Source: an uncultured Pelagibacteraceae bacterium (GTDB lineage Bacteria > Pseudomonadota > Alphaproteobacteria > Pelagibacterales > Pelagibacteraceae). Taken from it: 64,000 nt of DNA. The stretch lies in assembly GCA_902583635.1 (NCBI GenBank), contig CACHWJ010000002.1, positions 37,237 to 101,236 of the forward strand. Direction: 5' to 3'. The translations under genes and the position numbers were made by a program. Positions 42,847 to 51,173 of the stretch are shown in pieces. How positions within the stretch are numbered: position 1 is the first letter of the stretch; each line of letters starts with the position of its first letter. Below the pieces are notes generated by a model. That model was not told the origin of the DNA. It saw nothing but the letters and a program-made list of their open reading frames with translations, and did no database searches.

Positions 42847-43786
42847 AAGAAAAGCATTTATTACCGGTATTAAATCACTAAAATTAACAACTAGTGAAGT
42901 AAAATTTTTAAAAGAACAAAAACCCTGGGGAATAATATTATTTTCAAGAAATATTAAATCTATAAACCAGACTAAATTATTAACTCATAGTATCAGAAAA
43001 CTATTCAAAGATCCCCACTATCCTATTTTGATTGATCAAGAAGGAGGAAGAGTGAACAGGTTAAAAAATATTATAACCTTTGATAATTTGACAGGCGAAT
43101 ATTTTGGAAAATTATATGTCCAAGATAAAAGAAAATTTAATATTATTTATAGATTATTTATTGATAAATCTTCATATCTTCTAAAACAAATAGGTGTAAA
43201 TATTAATACACTACCTGTATTGGATCTTAGAATTAAGGGATCGAGTAATATTATTGGTGATAGATCATTCTCAGAAAATAAGAAAATTGTTTCAAAGGTA
43301 GGTAATATTTGTATTGATTTATTTAATCAAAACTCAATAGGCACGGTAATCAAGCACATCCCAGGTCATGGACTTGCAAAGGTAGACAGTCATAATTTTA
43401 CACCAGTTGTAGATAAAAGCATTAATTACCTTTGTAAAAATGATTTCTTTCCTTTTAAAAATAAAGATAGTTTATTCGCCATGACTGCCCATATTATTTA
43501 TAAAAAAATTGATCCACTTAACACTGCAACCCATTCTAAAAAAATTATAAATATTATTCGAAAAAAAATAGGATTTAAAAATGTTTTGATTTCTGATGAC
43601 TTATCGATGAAGAGTTTAAAATATGACTTAATTACTAATACAATTAAAAGTTTTGAAGCAGGATGCAACCTAGCCTTACATTGTAACGGTAATTTCAACG
43701 AAATGAAGGTTGTTGCTGAAAATTCACCATTAGTAAATAATTTTATTATCAAAAAAACATCACTATTTTATAAGAATTTAAGTTAA
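42836..43786 (+). CDS. nagZ: Beta-N-acetylhexosaminidase NagZ
   Basis: Glycoside hydrolase family 3 enzyme (316 residues) that trims N-acetylglucosamine from recycled muropeptides. It has PWGIILFSRNIKS, LIDQEGGRVNRLK, the signature KHIPGHGLAKVDSH with the catalytic-dyad His, and the nucleophile Asp in VLISDDLSMKSL. The start overlaps the preceding small gene. The neighbouring cell-envelope and chromosome-segregation genes are the usual context. Confidence 0.92.
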   Translation: MISKRKAFITGIKSLKLTTSEVKFLKEQKPWGIILFSRNIKSINQTKLLTHSIRKLFKDPHYPILIDQEGGRVNRLKNIITFDNLTGEYFGKLYVQDKRKFNIIYRLFIDKSSYLLKQIGVNINTLPVLDLRIKGSSNIIGDRSFSENKKIVSKVGNICIDLFNQNSIGTVIKHIPGHGLAKVDSHNFTPVVDKSINYLCKNDFFPFKNKDSLFAMTAHIIYKKIDPLNTATHSKKIINIIRKKIGFKNVLISDDLSMKSLKYDLITNTIKSFEAGCNLALHCNGNFNEMKVVAENSPLVNNFIIKKTSLFYKNLS

Positions 43787-43795
43787 TATCTCGTT

Positions 43796-44539
43796 ATGTC
43801 TGTGTCTGATTCTGCTTTGTTTAATGTTGATATAAATAACTATAACGGTCCATTAGATGTTCTTTTAGATTTAGCGAAAGCTCAAAAAGTTGATCTTGAG
43901 GAGATCTCAATAACAAAGCTAGCAGATCAATTTCATGAATACATAACAAAAGAAAAAGACTTAAATTTAGAAATAGCCTCGGAGTATTTATTAATGGCAA
44001 CATGGCTTGCTTATTTAAAATCTAAGTTATTACTACCAGGAACCCCAGAGGAAGAATTTAAAGTTCAAGAAGTGGCAGAAAAATTAAAGTTACAACTAAA
44101 AAAATTGGAACTTATTCGTTTACTTTCTGAACAAATGCTTAAAAGAAAAAGGTTAGGTCGTGAAATAAGAACAAGAGGGATGAAGGGAAATATCAGATCT
44201 ATTTATAGTACTGAATATAATTTAAGCTTATTTGAACTTTTAAAAACCTATTCAACTATTATTATGACTAAAGATTTTCAAAGAATGAACATTCCAAAAT
44301 TGCCAGTATTTACAACAGAAGATGGAATTAAAACTATTAAAGATTTTTTTGGAAAACTAGCTGACTGGAAAAAACTTGATGATTTAATCCCTGCAAATTT
44401 TAAATCTGGTTCAAGATACAAAAGAACTGGTAAAGCAGGAATCTTTGCTGGGTCCCTTGAGCTTGCTAAAGAAGGCGATCTTTCTATTAAACAAGAAAAA
44501 CTATTTGATGATATTTATGTAAAGGAAGTAAGTGATTAA
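43796..44539 (+). CDS. scpA: Segregation and condensation protein A
   Basis: Kleisin subunit of the bacterial condensin, 247 residues. The N-terminal block is YNGPLDVLLDLAKAQKVDLE, followed by ITKLADQFHEYI and EYLLMATWLAYLKSKLLLP. The C-terminal winged helix seen in many ScpA is less clear; the end reads FAGSLELAKEGDLSIKQEKL. It binds SMC heads together with ScpB, whose gene overlaps by eight bases. Confidence 0.92.
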   Translation: MSVSDSALFNVDINNYNGPLDVLLDLAKAQKVDLEEISITKLADQFHEYITKEKDLNLEIASEYLLMATWLAYLKSKLLLPGTPEEEFKVQEVAEKLKLQLKKLELIRLLSEQMLKRKRLGREIRTRGMKGNIRSIYSTEYNLSLFELLKTYSTIIMTKDFQRMNIPKLPVFTTEDGIKTIKDFFGKLADWKKLDDLIPANFKSGSRYKRTGKAGIFAGSLELAKEGDLSIKQEKLFDDIYVKEVSD

Positions 44540-45233
44540 AAAACAAAAAATTAATAAAGATAATGTAGTCAAGTTTCCCTCAAAATTAACCGAAATTGAG
44601 AAAGAAATAGAGGGTGTAATTTTTGCTGCTGCTGAACCACTTGATATCGATACTATTGAAAGCAAACTTTCAAAAAAATTAAATGTTTCAAAATCATTAG
44701 AGAAATTACAACAAGATTACTCAAATCGAGGAATAAATTTAGTATGCATTAAAGACAAATGGTCTTTTAGAACATCTCCGAAATTAGCAAACCTTATGTC
44801 TCAAGAAAAAACTGTTGAAAAAAAATTATCAAGAGCAGCAGTCGAAACTTTAGCCATAATTGTTTATCACCAACCAGTAACAAGAGCTGAAATTGAGGAG
44901 ATAAGAGGTGTAGCTTTTGGAACAAATACACTTGATATTTTAATGGAGCTAAATTGGGTTAAACCTGGGGGAAGAAAAGATGTACCTGGTAGACCTATTC
45001 AATATGTAACTACAGATGATTTTTTAAGTCATTTTAATATCCAAAAACTATCAGATCTTCCAAATATCGATGAATTAGGTGCAGCAGGTATGATTGATAG
45101 CTCAAGTGTTGATAGCGCTATTTTTGGAACAGGTAAGTTTTATAAAGAAAAGCAGGAAGAAAAAAAAGAAGATATTTATTCTAATATTGATGAGATGCTG
45201 AATAGCACTCTTGATAGTGAAGAGAAAGAGTAA
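44532..45233 (+). CDS. scpB: Segregation and condensation protein B
   Basis: ScpB, 233 residues, with tandem winged helices: EIEGVIFAAAEPLDIDTIES in the first; RAAVETLAIIVYHQPVTRAE and IEEIRGVAFGTNTLDILMEL in the second, with GRPIQYVTTDDFLSHFNI after it. The start is GTG inside the scpA end. The acidic, Lys-rich tail (about 195-233) is low complexity. It is the partner of ScpA in SMC condensin. Confidence 0.92.
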   Translation: MIKKQKINKDNVVKFPSKLTEIEKEIEGVIFAAAEPLDIDTIESKLSKKLNVSKSLEKLQQDYSNRGINLVCIKDKWSFRTSPKLANLMSQEKTVEKKLSRAAVETLAIIVYHQPVTRAEIEEIRGVAFGTNTLDILMELNWVKPGGRKDVPGRPIQYVTTDDFLSHFNIQKLSDLPNIDELGAAGMIDSSSVDSAIFGTGKFYKEKQEEKKEDIYSNIDEMLNSTLDSEEKE

Positions 45234-45279
45234 CAAAAAAGTAACTTTTAAATTTATAATAAAAAGGTTATAAGTTTCT

Positions 45280-45480
45280 ATGAGTATAGGAATTTGGCAA
45301 ATAGCAGTTGTTGTAATATTGGTAGTCTTATTATTTGGACGAGGTAAAATCTCTAGTTTGATGGGAGATGTTGCCAAAGGTATTAAAAGCTTTAAAAAAG
45401 GTATGGCGTCAGATGTAACTGACGATACGGAGCCAAAAAATATTTCCGACGAAAATAAAGACTCTAACAACAAAGAATAA
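45280..45480 (+). CDS. tatA: Sec-independent protein translocase TatA
   Basis: A 66-residue protein: short N-terminus, one membrane helix ([16 protein letters not shown]), the FGRGK hinge, then an amphipathic helix ([19 protein letters not shown]) and a polar tail, all diagnostic of TatA. It forms the pore-like assembly of the twin-arginine pathway. It is first of tatABC, which follow scpB after 46 bases. Confidence 0.93.
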   Translation: MSIGIWQIAVVVILVVLLFGRGKISSLMGDVAKGIKSFKKGMASDVTDDTEPKNISDENKDSNNKE

Positions 45481-45485
45481 CTCAC

Positions 45486-45704
45486 ATGCCTACTATTGGT
45501 TGGTTTGAGATATTGATAGTTGTTGCTATCGCTATAGTTGTTCTTGGTCCCAAAGATTTTCCAGTGATGTTAAAAAAAGCAGGTTCATGGATTGGCACCG
45601 CAAAAAGATATGTCAGTAATATTCAAAACGAGGTTTCTAATTTAGAAATTGATGATGAAAAAATTAATGACGAATTAAAAAAAGAAACAAAAAAAGATGA
45701 ATAA
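45486..45704 (+). CDS. tatB: Sec-independent protein translocase TatB (short form)
   Basis: A 72-residue protein with the TatB helix GWFEILIVVAIAIVVLGPKD and the LGPKDFPVMLKKAG hinge, followed by a short amphipathic region. The usual TatB has a C-terminal tail making 120-170 residues; here it is nearly absent. It works with TatC in recognising twin-arginine signals. It is five bases after tatA and overlaps tatC by eight. Confidence 0.88.
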   Translation: MPTIGWFEILIVVAIAIVVLGPKDFPVMLKKAGSWIGTAKRYVSNIQNEVSNLEIDDEKINDELKKETKKDE

Positions 45705-46467
45705 TGATGAAAAAGATAGTGGCTTTGTTAGTCATTTAACTGAATTAAGAAAAAGACTTATACATAGTTTTATTTTTTTATTTATATTTTTTATTTTCTG
45801 CTATTTTTTTGCTGAATATATTTACGGTTTTCTAGTAGACCCATTTGCACAAGCTGTAAAAGATGACGGTTCAGATAGAAGATTAATATTTACAGCACTT
45901 CAAGAGACCTTTTTAACTTATTTAAAAGTATCTTTTTTTACAGCATTTTTTGTAACCTGCCCGTTTATATTAATGCAAATATGGAAGTTTATTGCACCAG
46001 GCTTATATAAGCATGAAAAAATCGCAATTTTACCTTACTTAATACTTACCCCAATACTTTTTTTTCTAGGAGGTATGTTGGTTTACTATTTGATTATGCC
46101 ACTAGCAATTAAGTTCTTTTTATCTTTTGAGAGCACTGGTTTATCAACAAGTTTGCCAATTCAATTAGAAGCAAAAGTAAATGAATACTTGTCTTTAGTT
46201 ATGAAATTAATTTTTGCTTTTGGAATTAGTTTTCAATTACCTGTTGTGTTAAGTCTTTTGGCAAGAATAGGTGTTGTAGATAGCCAGTTTTTAAAAGATA
46301 GAAGAAAGTATGTTGTGGTAATAATTTTTGCTGCTGCTGCTTTGTTAACTCCTCCTGACCCAATTACACAAATAGGATTAGCAATACCGTTGTTAATTTT
46401 ATATGAATTATCAATATTTTCAGTAAAATTTATAGAAAACAAAAATTTAGAAAAAACTGATGCATAA
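45697..46467 (+). CDS. tatC: Sec-independent protein translocase TatC
   Basis: Six-helix membrane protein of 256 residues: FVSHLTELRKRLIHSF at the start, LYKHEKIAILPYL, LGGMLVYYLIMPLAIKFF, and FGISFQLPVVLSLLARIGVV, with DPITQIGLAIPLLILYELSI near the end. These are the conserved TatC loops that bind twin-arginine signal peptides. It overlaps serS by eight bases. A candidate substrate, the M48 lipoprotein with RRKFL, is encoded in this window. Confidence 0.95.
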   Translation: MNNDEKDSGFVSHLTELRKRLIHSFIFLFIFFIFCYFFAEYIYGFLVDPFAQAVKDDGSDRRLIFTALQETFLTYLKVSFFTAFFVTCPFILMQIWKFIAPGLYKHEKIAILPYLILTPILFFLGGMLVYYLIMPLAIKFFLSFESTGLSTSLPIQLEAKVNEYLSLVMKLIFAFGISFQLPVVLSLLARIGVVDSQFLKDRRKYVVVIIFAAAALLTPPDPITQIGLAIPLLILYELSIFSVKFIENKNLEKTDA

Positions 46468-47719
46468 TTTAAAGGAAATTAGAAAAGATTTCCCTAGTTT
46501 TGAAAAAGCCCTAAAAAAAAGATCTATTAAAATTGATTTTAAAAAATTGCAAGATTTAGATGAGGAAAATAGAAATTTAATTCAAAAAAAAGAAGCTATC
46601 GAAAAAGAAAAAAAAAATATTTCAAAATCTAAAGACAAAACTTTATTTGAAAAATCTAAAGAGCTTACATTAGAATTAGATAAAATAACGGATTTACAAA
46701 AAAAAATAAAAACAGAGTTAGATAGTTTATTATCTAATATACCCAATATTCCTCACGTTGATGTCCCTAGTGGTAAAGATGAAAATGATAATGTAGAGGT
46801 ATTAAAATCAGGAAATATACCAAAATTTGATTTTAAACCTAAATCTCATTATGAGCTTGGTGAAAATCTTGGAATGCTAGATTTTGACTTAGCGACCAAA
46901 ACAACTGGATCTAGATTTGTTTTTGTAAAAAACCATTTAGCTTTACTAGAACGAGCCTTATCTAACTTTATGTTGGATACTCATATAAATATAAATGGTT
47001 ATCAAGAAATATCACCACCTTTAATTGCATCAGATAATACAATGTATGGAACTGGACAGTTACCCAAATTTGAAAATGATCAGTTTGAAATTAAATTTGA
47101 CGAAGGATCAGATAGAAAGTTTTTAATTCCCACAGCTGAAGTAATTTTAACCAACATTGTGAAAGACAAAATAGTTGATCAAAATCATTTGCCGATGAGA
47201 TTTGTAGCATCAACACCTTGCTTTAGAAAAGAAGCAGGCAGTTATGGTAAAGATACAAAAGGTATGATCAGACAGCATCAGTTCTATAAAGTTGAACTTG
47301 TAAGCATTGTTGAAAAAGAAAATTGTTTAGATGAGTTAGAAAGAATGACAAATTGTGCGACCGATATTCTTGATAAATTAGAACTGCCTTACAGGAAAGT
47401 TATTTTATGTTCTGGAGATATGGGTTTCAGTGCTGAGAAAACTTATGATATTGAAGTTTGGTTACCATCAGAAAATAAGTATCGTGAAATTTCATCATGT
47501 TCATCTTGTTCAACTTTCCAGGCCCAAAGAATGAAAACTAGGTATAAAAACAAAAATAAAGAAACTGTCTTTGTTGGAACTTTAAATGGAAGTGGTCTTG
47601 CTGTAGGGAGGACTTTAATAGCCGTATTAGAAAATTATCAGCAAAAAGATGGATCGATTGTTGTTCCTAAAGTTCTAAGAGAATATATGAATAATTTAGA
47701 ATTAATTTCACAGAAATAA
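46460..47719 (+). CDS. serS: Serine--tRNA ligase
   Basis: Class II synthetase of 419 residues. The N-terminal tRNA-binding coiled coil spans about 30-105 (Lys/Glu-rich). Motif 2 has PCFRKEAGSYGKDTKGMIRQ and HQFYKVELVSI; the active site has GDMGFSAEKTYDIEVWLPS and REISSCSSCSTFQAQRM; motif 3 is LNGSGLAVGRTLIAVLENYQ. The context after tatC is the normal alphaproteobacterial order. Confidence 0.96.
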   Translation: MHNLKEIRKDFPSFEKALKKRSIKIDFKKLQDLDEENRNLIQKKEAIEKEKKNISKSKDKTLFEKSKELTLELDKITDLQKKIKTELDSLLSNIPNIPHVDVPSGKDENDNVEVLKSGNIPKFDFKPKSHYELGENLGMLDFDLATKTTGSRFVFVKNHLALLERALSNFMLDTHININGYQEISPPLIASDNTMYGTGQLPKFENDQFEIKFDEGSDRKFLIPTAEVILTNIVKDKIVDQNHLPMRFVASTPCFRKEAGSYGKDTKGMIRQHQFYKVELVSIVEKENCLDELERMTNCATDILDKLELPYRKVILCSGDMGFSAEKTYDIEVWLPSENKYREISSCSSCSTFQAQRMKTRYKNKNKETVFVGTLNGSGLAVGRTLIAVLENYQQKDGSIVVPKVLREYMNNLELISQK

Positions 47720-47774
47720 AGTTGTTTTAGAGATATAGATAGTATAAATATTCACAATATTTAAAAGGAGAATT

Positions 47775-48062
47775 ATGGAAGGTTCAGGAATAGGACAATT
47801 TATACCGTTAATTTTAATCTTTGTTATTTTTTATTTTTTCTTAATTAGACCTCAACAAAAAAAAGTAAAAGAACATAAGGCTATGGTTGAAAACCTTAAA
47901 AGAGGTGACAAAGTTATTACTTCAGGTGGTATCACAGGAACAGTTGAGCGACTTATAGATAATGACAAAGTTGAAGTAGAAATAGCTGAAAATATTAAAG
48001 TTGAAGTTGTAAAAGCTACTGGTATTCAAAGTCTTCAAACTACTCAAGAAGTTAAGAAATAA
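47775..48062 (+). CDS. yajC: Preprotein translocase subunit YajC
   Basis: A 95-residue protein with one N-terminal helix (FIPLILIFVIFYFFLIRPQQKK, the RPQQK after the helix being diagnostic) and a small beta domain (GDKVITSGGITGTVERL). AAGGAG precedes the ATG. It is part of the SecDF-YajC complex that assists export, and secD follows after 14 bases. Confidence 0.95.
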   Translation: MEGSGIGQFIPLILIFVIFYFFLIRPQQKKVKEHKAMVENLKRGDKVITSGGITGTVERLIDNDKVEVEIAENIKVEVVKATGIQSLQTTQEVKK

Positions 48063-48076
48063 ATAATTTTAGATAA

Positions 48077-49630
48077 GTGCTTTATTTTTCTAAGTTAAGA
48101 ATTGTTTTTATAACTATTTTTTCTTTATTATTTGTTTTAATCGCTTCATCTAATTTGTTTAAGTTTGATGATAGTTTTTTTGATAAAAAAATTAATTTAG
48201 GCCTAGATCTTCAGGGTGGGTCTTACTTATTACTTGAAATTGATAACGAGCCCGTAATAGAACAAAAATTACAAAATCTAACAACTACAATTAGAAATTT
48301 TTTCAAAGACAAAGATATTAGAATAAATAATATAAAAATAGATAAACAAAACATTTTTTTTAATGTTTCAGACGAGAACAAACAACAAGTCATTGAAATT
48401 TTTGAAGATGAAAATAGTGAAATTAATCCATATTATCCAAGATTTAAATCACATCAGTTAGAAATTGAAGACACCGGCCTTAACCTAAAGATTAATTTTT
48501 CACGGCAAGGTCTTATTAATCTGAAAACCTCATCTCAAGACCAAGCTATTGAAATTGTAAGAAGAAGAGTTGACGAAGTAGGAACTAATGAACCCAATAT
48601 TCTAAAAAGAGGTAACAGCCGTATTCTGGTAGAACTTCCTGGACTAGATGACCCCATGAGAGTTAAATCTCTCTTAGGTAAAACTGCTAATCTAACATTT
48701 AGATTTGTTACACAAAATGAGGAGGACAGATTTGGTGTTGAAAAATTAGAATTTGAGGATGGAAGTGAAGAAGCAGTAGTCAGTAAGAGAATTATAATTA
48801 GTGGTGAAAACCTACTTGATGCACAGCCTAAGATGGATACGCAAAATAATCAAACAATTGTCTCTTTTACTTTAGACAGAGTAGGAGCCAAAAGATTTGG
48901 TAAAGCAACCTCAACAGGTATAGGAAAACAATTAGCGATAGTCTTAGATGGAAAAATAATAAGTGCTCCAGTAGTAAGAGATACCATTGCGAGTGGCGCT
49001 GGCCAAATTAGTGGAGGATTTACTTTTCAATCAGCAACTGATCTAGCTTTATTATTAAGATCAGGTGCATTACCAGCTCCTTTAGAAATAATTGAAGAAA
49101 GAACAGTTGGTCCTGATCTTGGTCAAGACTCAATCAATGCTGGTATGATTGCATTATCAATTGGGTTTTTATTAGTTATTATTTTTATGTTTGTTAAATA
49201 CAGATTTTTTGGCTTAATAACAAACGTTACATTAATAGTAAATTTATTTATCCTTTTAGGTGTTCTTACTCTTTTTGAAGCAACCTTAACTCTACCAGGT
49301 ATTGCAGGAATAATTTTGACTGTTGGTATGGCTGTTGATGCAAATGTTTTGATTTTTGAAAGAATTAAAGAAGAGCTTAAAGACGAAACAAATAATATTT
49401 TAGCATTTGATGGCGGTTATACTAAATCTAGAACTGCAATAATTGATGCCAATATTACAACTTTATTAGCTGCAATAATTCTGTTTTTTATGGGATCAGG
49501 ACCAGTTAAAGGTTTTGCTGTAACTCTGGGTGTTGGGATATTTACAACACTGTTTTCAGTTTATTTTATTGCCAGATTATTCACCAGTCTTTATGTGGCT
49601 AAAAACAAAAATAATGGGAAGCTGATATAA
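48077..49630 (+). CDS. secD: Protein translocase subunit SecD
   Basis: RND-type export motor subunit of 517 residues. It starts at GTG. Helix 1 is near the N-terminus, followed by LGLDLQGGSYLLLEID, the periplasmic P1 domain with EIVRRRVDEVGTNEP, SGAGQISGGFTFQSATDLA, then five helices with LPGIAGIILTVGMAVDANVL and ERIKEELK. It uses the proton gradient to pull proteins through SecYEG. secF starts on its last base. Confidence 0.95.
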   Translation: MLYFSKLRIVFITIFSLLFVLIASSNLFKFDDSFFDKKINLGLDLQGGSYLLLEIDNEPVIEQKLQNLTTTIRNFFKDKDIRINNIKIDKQNIFFNVSDENKQQVIEIFEDENSEINPYYPRFKSHQLEIEDTGLNLKINFSRQGLINLKTSSQDQAIEIVRRRVDEVGTNEPNILKRGNSRILVELPGLDDPMRVKSLLGKTANLTFRFVTQNEEDRFGVEKLEFEDGSEEAVVSKRIIISGENLLDAQPKMDTQNNQTIVSFTLDRVGAKRFGKATSTGIGKQLAIVLDGKIISAPVVRDTIASGAGQISGGFTFQSATDLALLLRSGALPAPLEIIEERTVGPDLGQDSINAGMIALSIGFLLVIIFMFVKYRFFGLITNVTLIVNLFILLGVLTLFEATLTLPGIAGIILTVGMAVDANVLIFERIKEELKDETNNILAFDGGYTKSRTAIIDANITTLLAAIILFFMGSGPVKGFAVTLGVGIFTTLFSVYFIARLFTSLYVAKNKNNGKLI

Positions 49631-50520
49631 TGATTGCATTTAATAAATATTATAATCATTTTAATGTCCTATCTAGTGCCTTAATTATTATTTCGTTACT
49701 TTTACTCATATTTAAGGGTCTTAATTTTGGTATAGATTTTAAAGGTGGAACGTTAATTGAGTTAAGATCTAATGATACAAAAATCAATGTAAGCTCACTT
49801 CGTGATAAATTTAGTCAGATGAACCTAGGTGATGTTTCGGTTAAAAAATTTGGATCTGATAACGATTTTTTAATAAAATTTGAAAATAAAGATAATAAGA
49901 AAAATATAATTGAAGAGATAAAAGTAAATCTTGATAAGTCATTTGGTAACAACTATGACTTTAGAAGGGTTGAAAATGTAGGGCCAAAAGTAAGTGCTGA
50001 ATTATTAAAATCTGGTGTAATAGCAATTTCCTTATCACTTGCAATAATGCTCATTTATATTTGGGTTAGGTTTGAATGGCAGTTTAGTCTTGGAGCTATT
50101 TTAGCACTATTTCATGATGTTATTGTTACGCTTGGTGTATTTTCACTATTCAGTTTAGAGATCAACTTATCAATTATTGCTGCAGTATTAACTATTGTAG
50201 GCTATTCAATGAATGACACTGTTGTAATATTTGATCGTGTGAGAGAAAATTTAAGAAAATATTCAGATATAAAAATCTTTGAACTAACAAATATTTCAAT
50301 TAATGAAACTTTATCTAGAACAATTATTACATCAGCAACAACTTTACTCGCACTACTTGCAATATATTTTTTTGGTGGTGAAATCTTAAAAGGATTTTCG
50401 CTAGCTATGATTTTGGGAGTTGTCTTTGGAACTTATTCATCAATTTATATAGCCAATACTGTATTGGTAAGACTAAGAGTTTCACAAAAAACTGTTTTAA
50501 GAGAGGACGATAGCAAATAA
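49630..50520 (+). CDS. secF: Protein translocase subunit SecF
   Basis: Partner of SecD, 296 residues. It has LNFGIDFKGGTLIELRS, the VGPKVSAELLKSGVIAI block, a six-helix membrane domain with AAVLTIVGYSMNDTVVIFDR and NETLSRTIITSATTLLALLA. Its end is two bases from the convergent membrane-protein gene on the other strand. Confidence 0.95.
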   Translation: MIAFNKYYNHFNVLSSALIIISLLLLIFKGLNFGIDFKGGTLIELRSNDTKINVSSLRDKFSQMNLGDVSVKKFGSDNDFLIKFENKDNKKNIIEEIKVNLDKSFGNNYDFRRVENVGPKVSAELLKSGVIAISLSLAIMLIYIWVRFEWQFSLGAILALFHDVIVTLGVFSLFSLEINLSIIAAVLTIVGYSMNDTVVIFDRVRENLRKYSDIKIFELTNISINETLSRTIITSATTLLALLAIYFFGGEILKGFSLAMILGVVFGTYSSIYIANTVLVRLRVSQKTVLREDDSK

Positions 50521-50521
50521 A

Positions 50522-51124
50522 TTAATAAATATTCTGAGCAGCTACCATTGTTAGTAACATAGGCAGAGAAAGAAGAGTGTTTGTCCTAGAGAACAACATT
50601 GCTGTTTTAGCGGATTTTGCTTTTGTTTCAGGATCAGTTTCAACAATACCTAATGCTCTTTTTTGATTTGGCCATATTACAAACCAAACGTTAAATGCCA
50701 TTATAAGACCTAACCACATTCCAATTCCTATTGCTGTGTGTTTTGGAATCCCGGATCCAATACTAAAAGTCATTGCATCATGTAGATAACCATTTAACCA
50801 AGCTAGAATTAACCCAGATAAAACAGTAAAAGCTGCAGCCCATCTAAAATAAAATAAAGCTGCTGGAGCAATTACTTTTCCAATTGCAGGCTTTTGTTCA
50901 TCTGGAATTTTAGCCATGTTTGGGATCTGAACAAAATTAAAATACCAAAGTAATCCAATCCACATTATTGCGACTACTACATGTATAAATCTAAATAACC
51001 AACTCCAAAACAACGTATCAAATGCAATGCCTTCATTGTGAAAAAACATTCCTACAAACAGAACTATAGCTATTGCAAGAGAAGCATGTATTGTTTTTGG
51101 TAAGGAAGATAATAAATTACTCAT
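50522..51124 (-). CDS. Urate_ox_N/PuuD-like membrane protein (membrane domain only)
   Basis: A 200-residue membrane protein of about five helices. The segment FRFIHVVVAIMWIGLLWYFN, AALFYFRWAAAFTVLSGLIL and GIGMWLGLIMAFNVWFVIWP match the N-terminal membrane domain of urate hydroxylase PuuD (Urate_ox_N). PuuD proper has a longer membrane part and a C-terminal cytochrome c; neither is present, and there is no CxxCH. Conserved histidines (RFIHVV, GIPKHTAIG) could hold haem. The true role in SAR11 is unknown. Convergent with secF. Confidence 0.75.
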   Translation of the reverse strand: MSNLLSSLPKTIHASLAIAIVLFVGMFFHNEGIAFDTLFWSWLFRFIHVVVAIMWIGLLWYFNFVQIPNMAKIPDEQKPAIGKVIAPAALFYFRWAAAFTVLSGLILAWLNGYLHDAMTFSIGSGIPKHTAIGIGMWLGLIMAFNVWFVIWPNQKRALGIVETDPETKAKSAKTAMLFSRTNTLLSLPMLLTMVAAQNIY

Positions 51125-51173
51125 GATTCTTAATTTTATACACTAAATTTTGATAATTTTTAAGTTTAAATAT

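Noticed and set aside
45102..45485. Minus-strand 127-codon frame across scpB/tatA
   Set aside because: Antisense to tatA and scpB end; composition is Phe/Leu low complexity.
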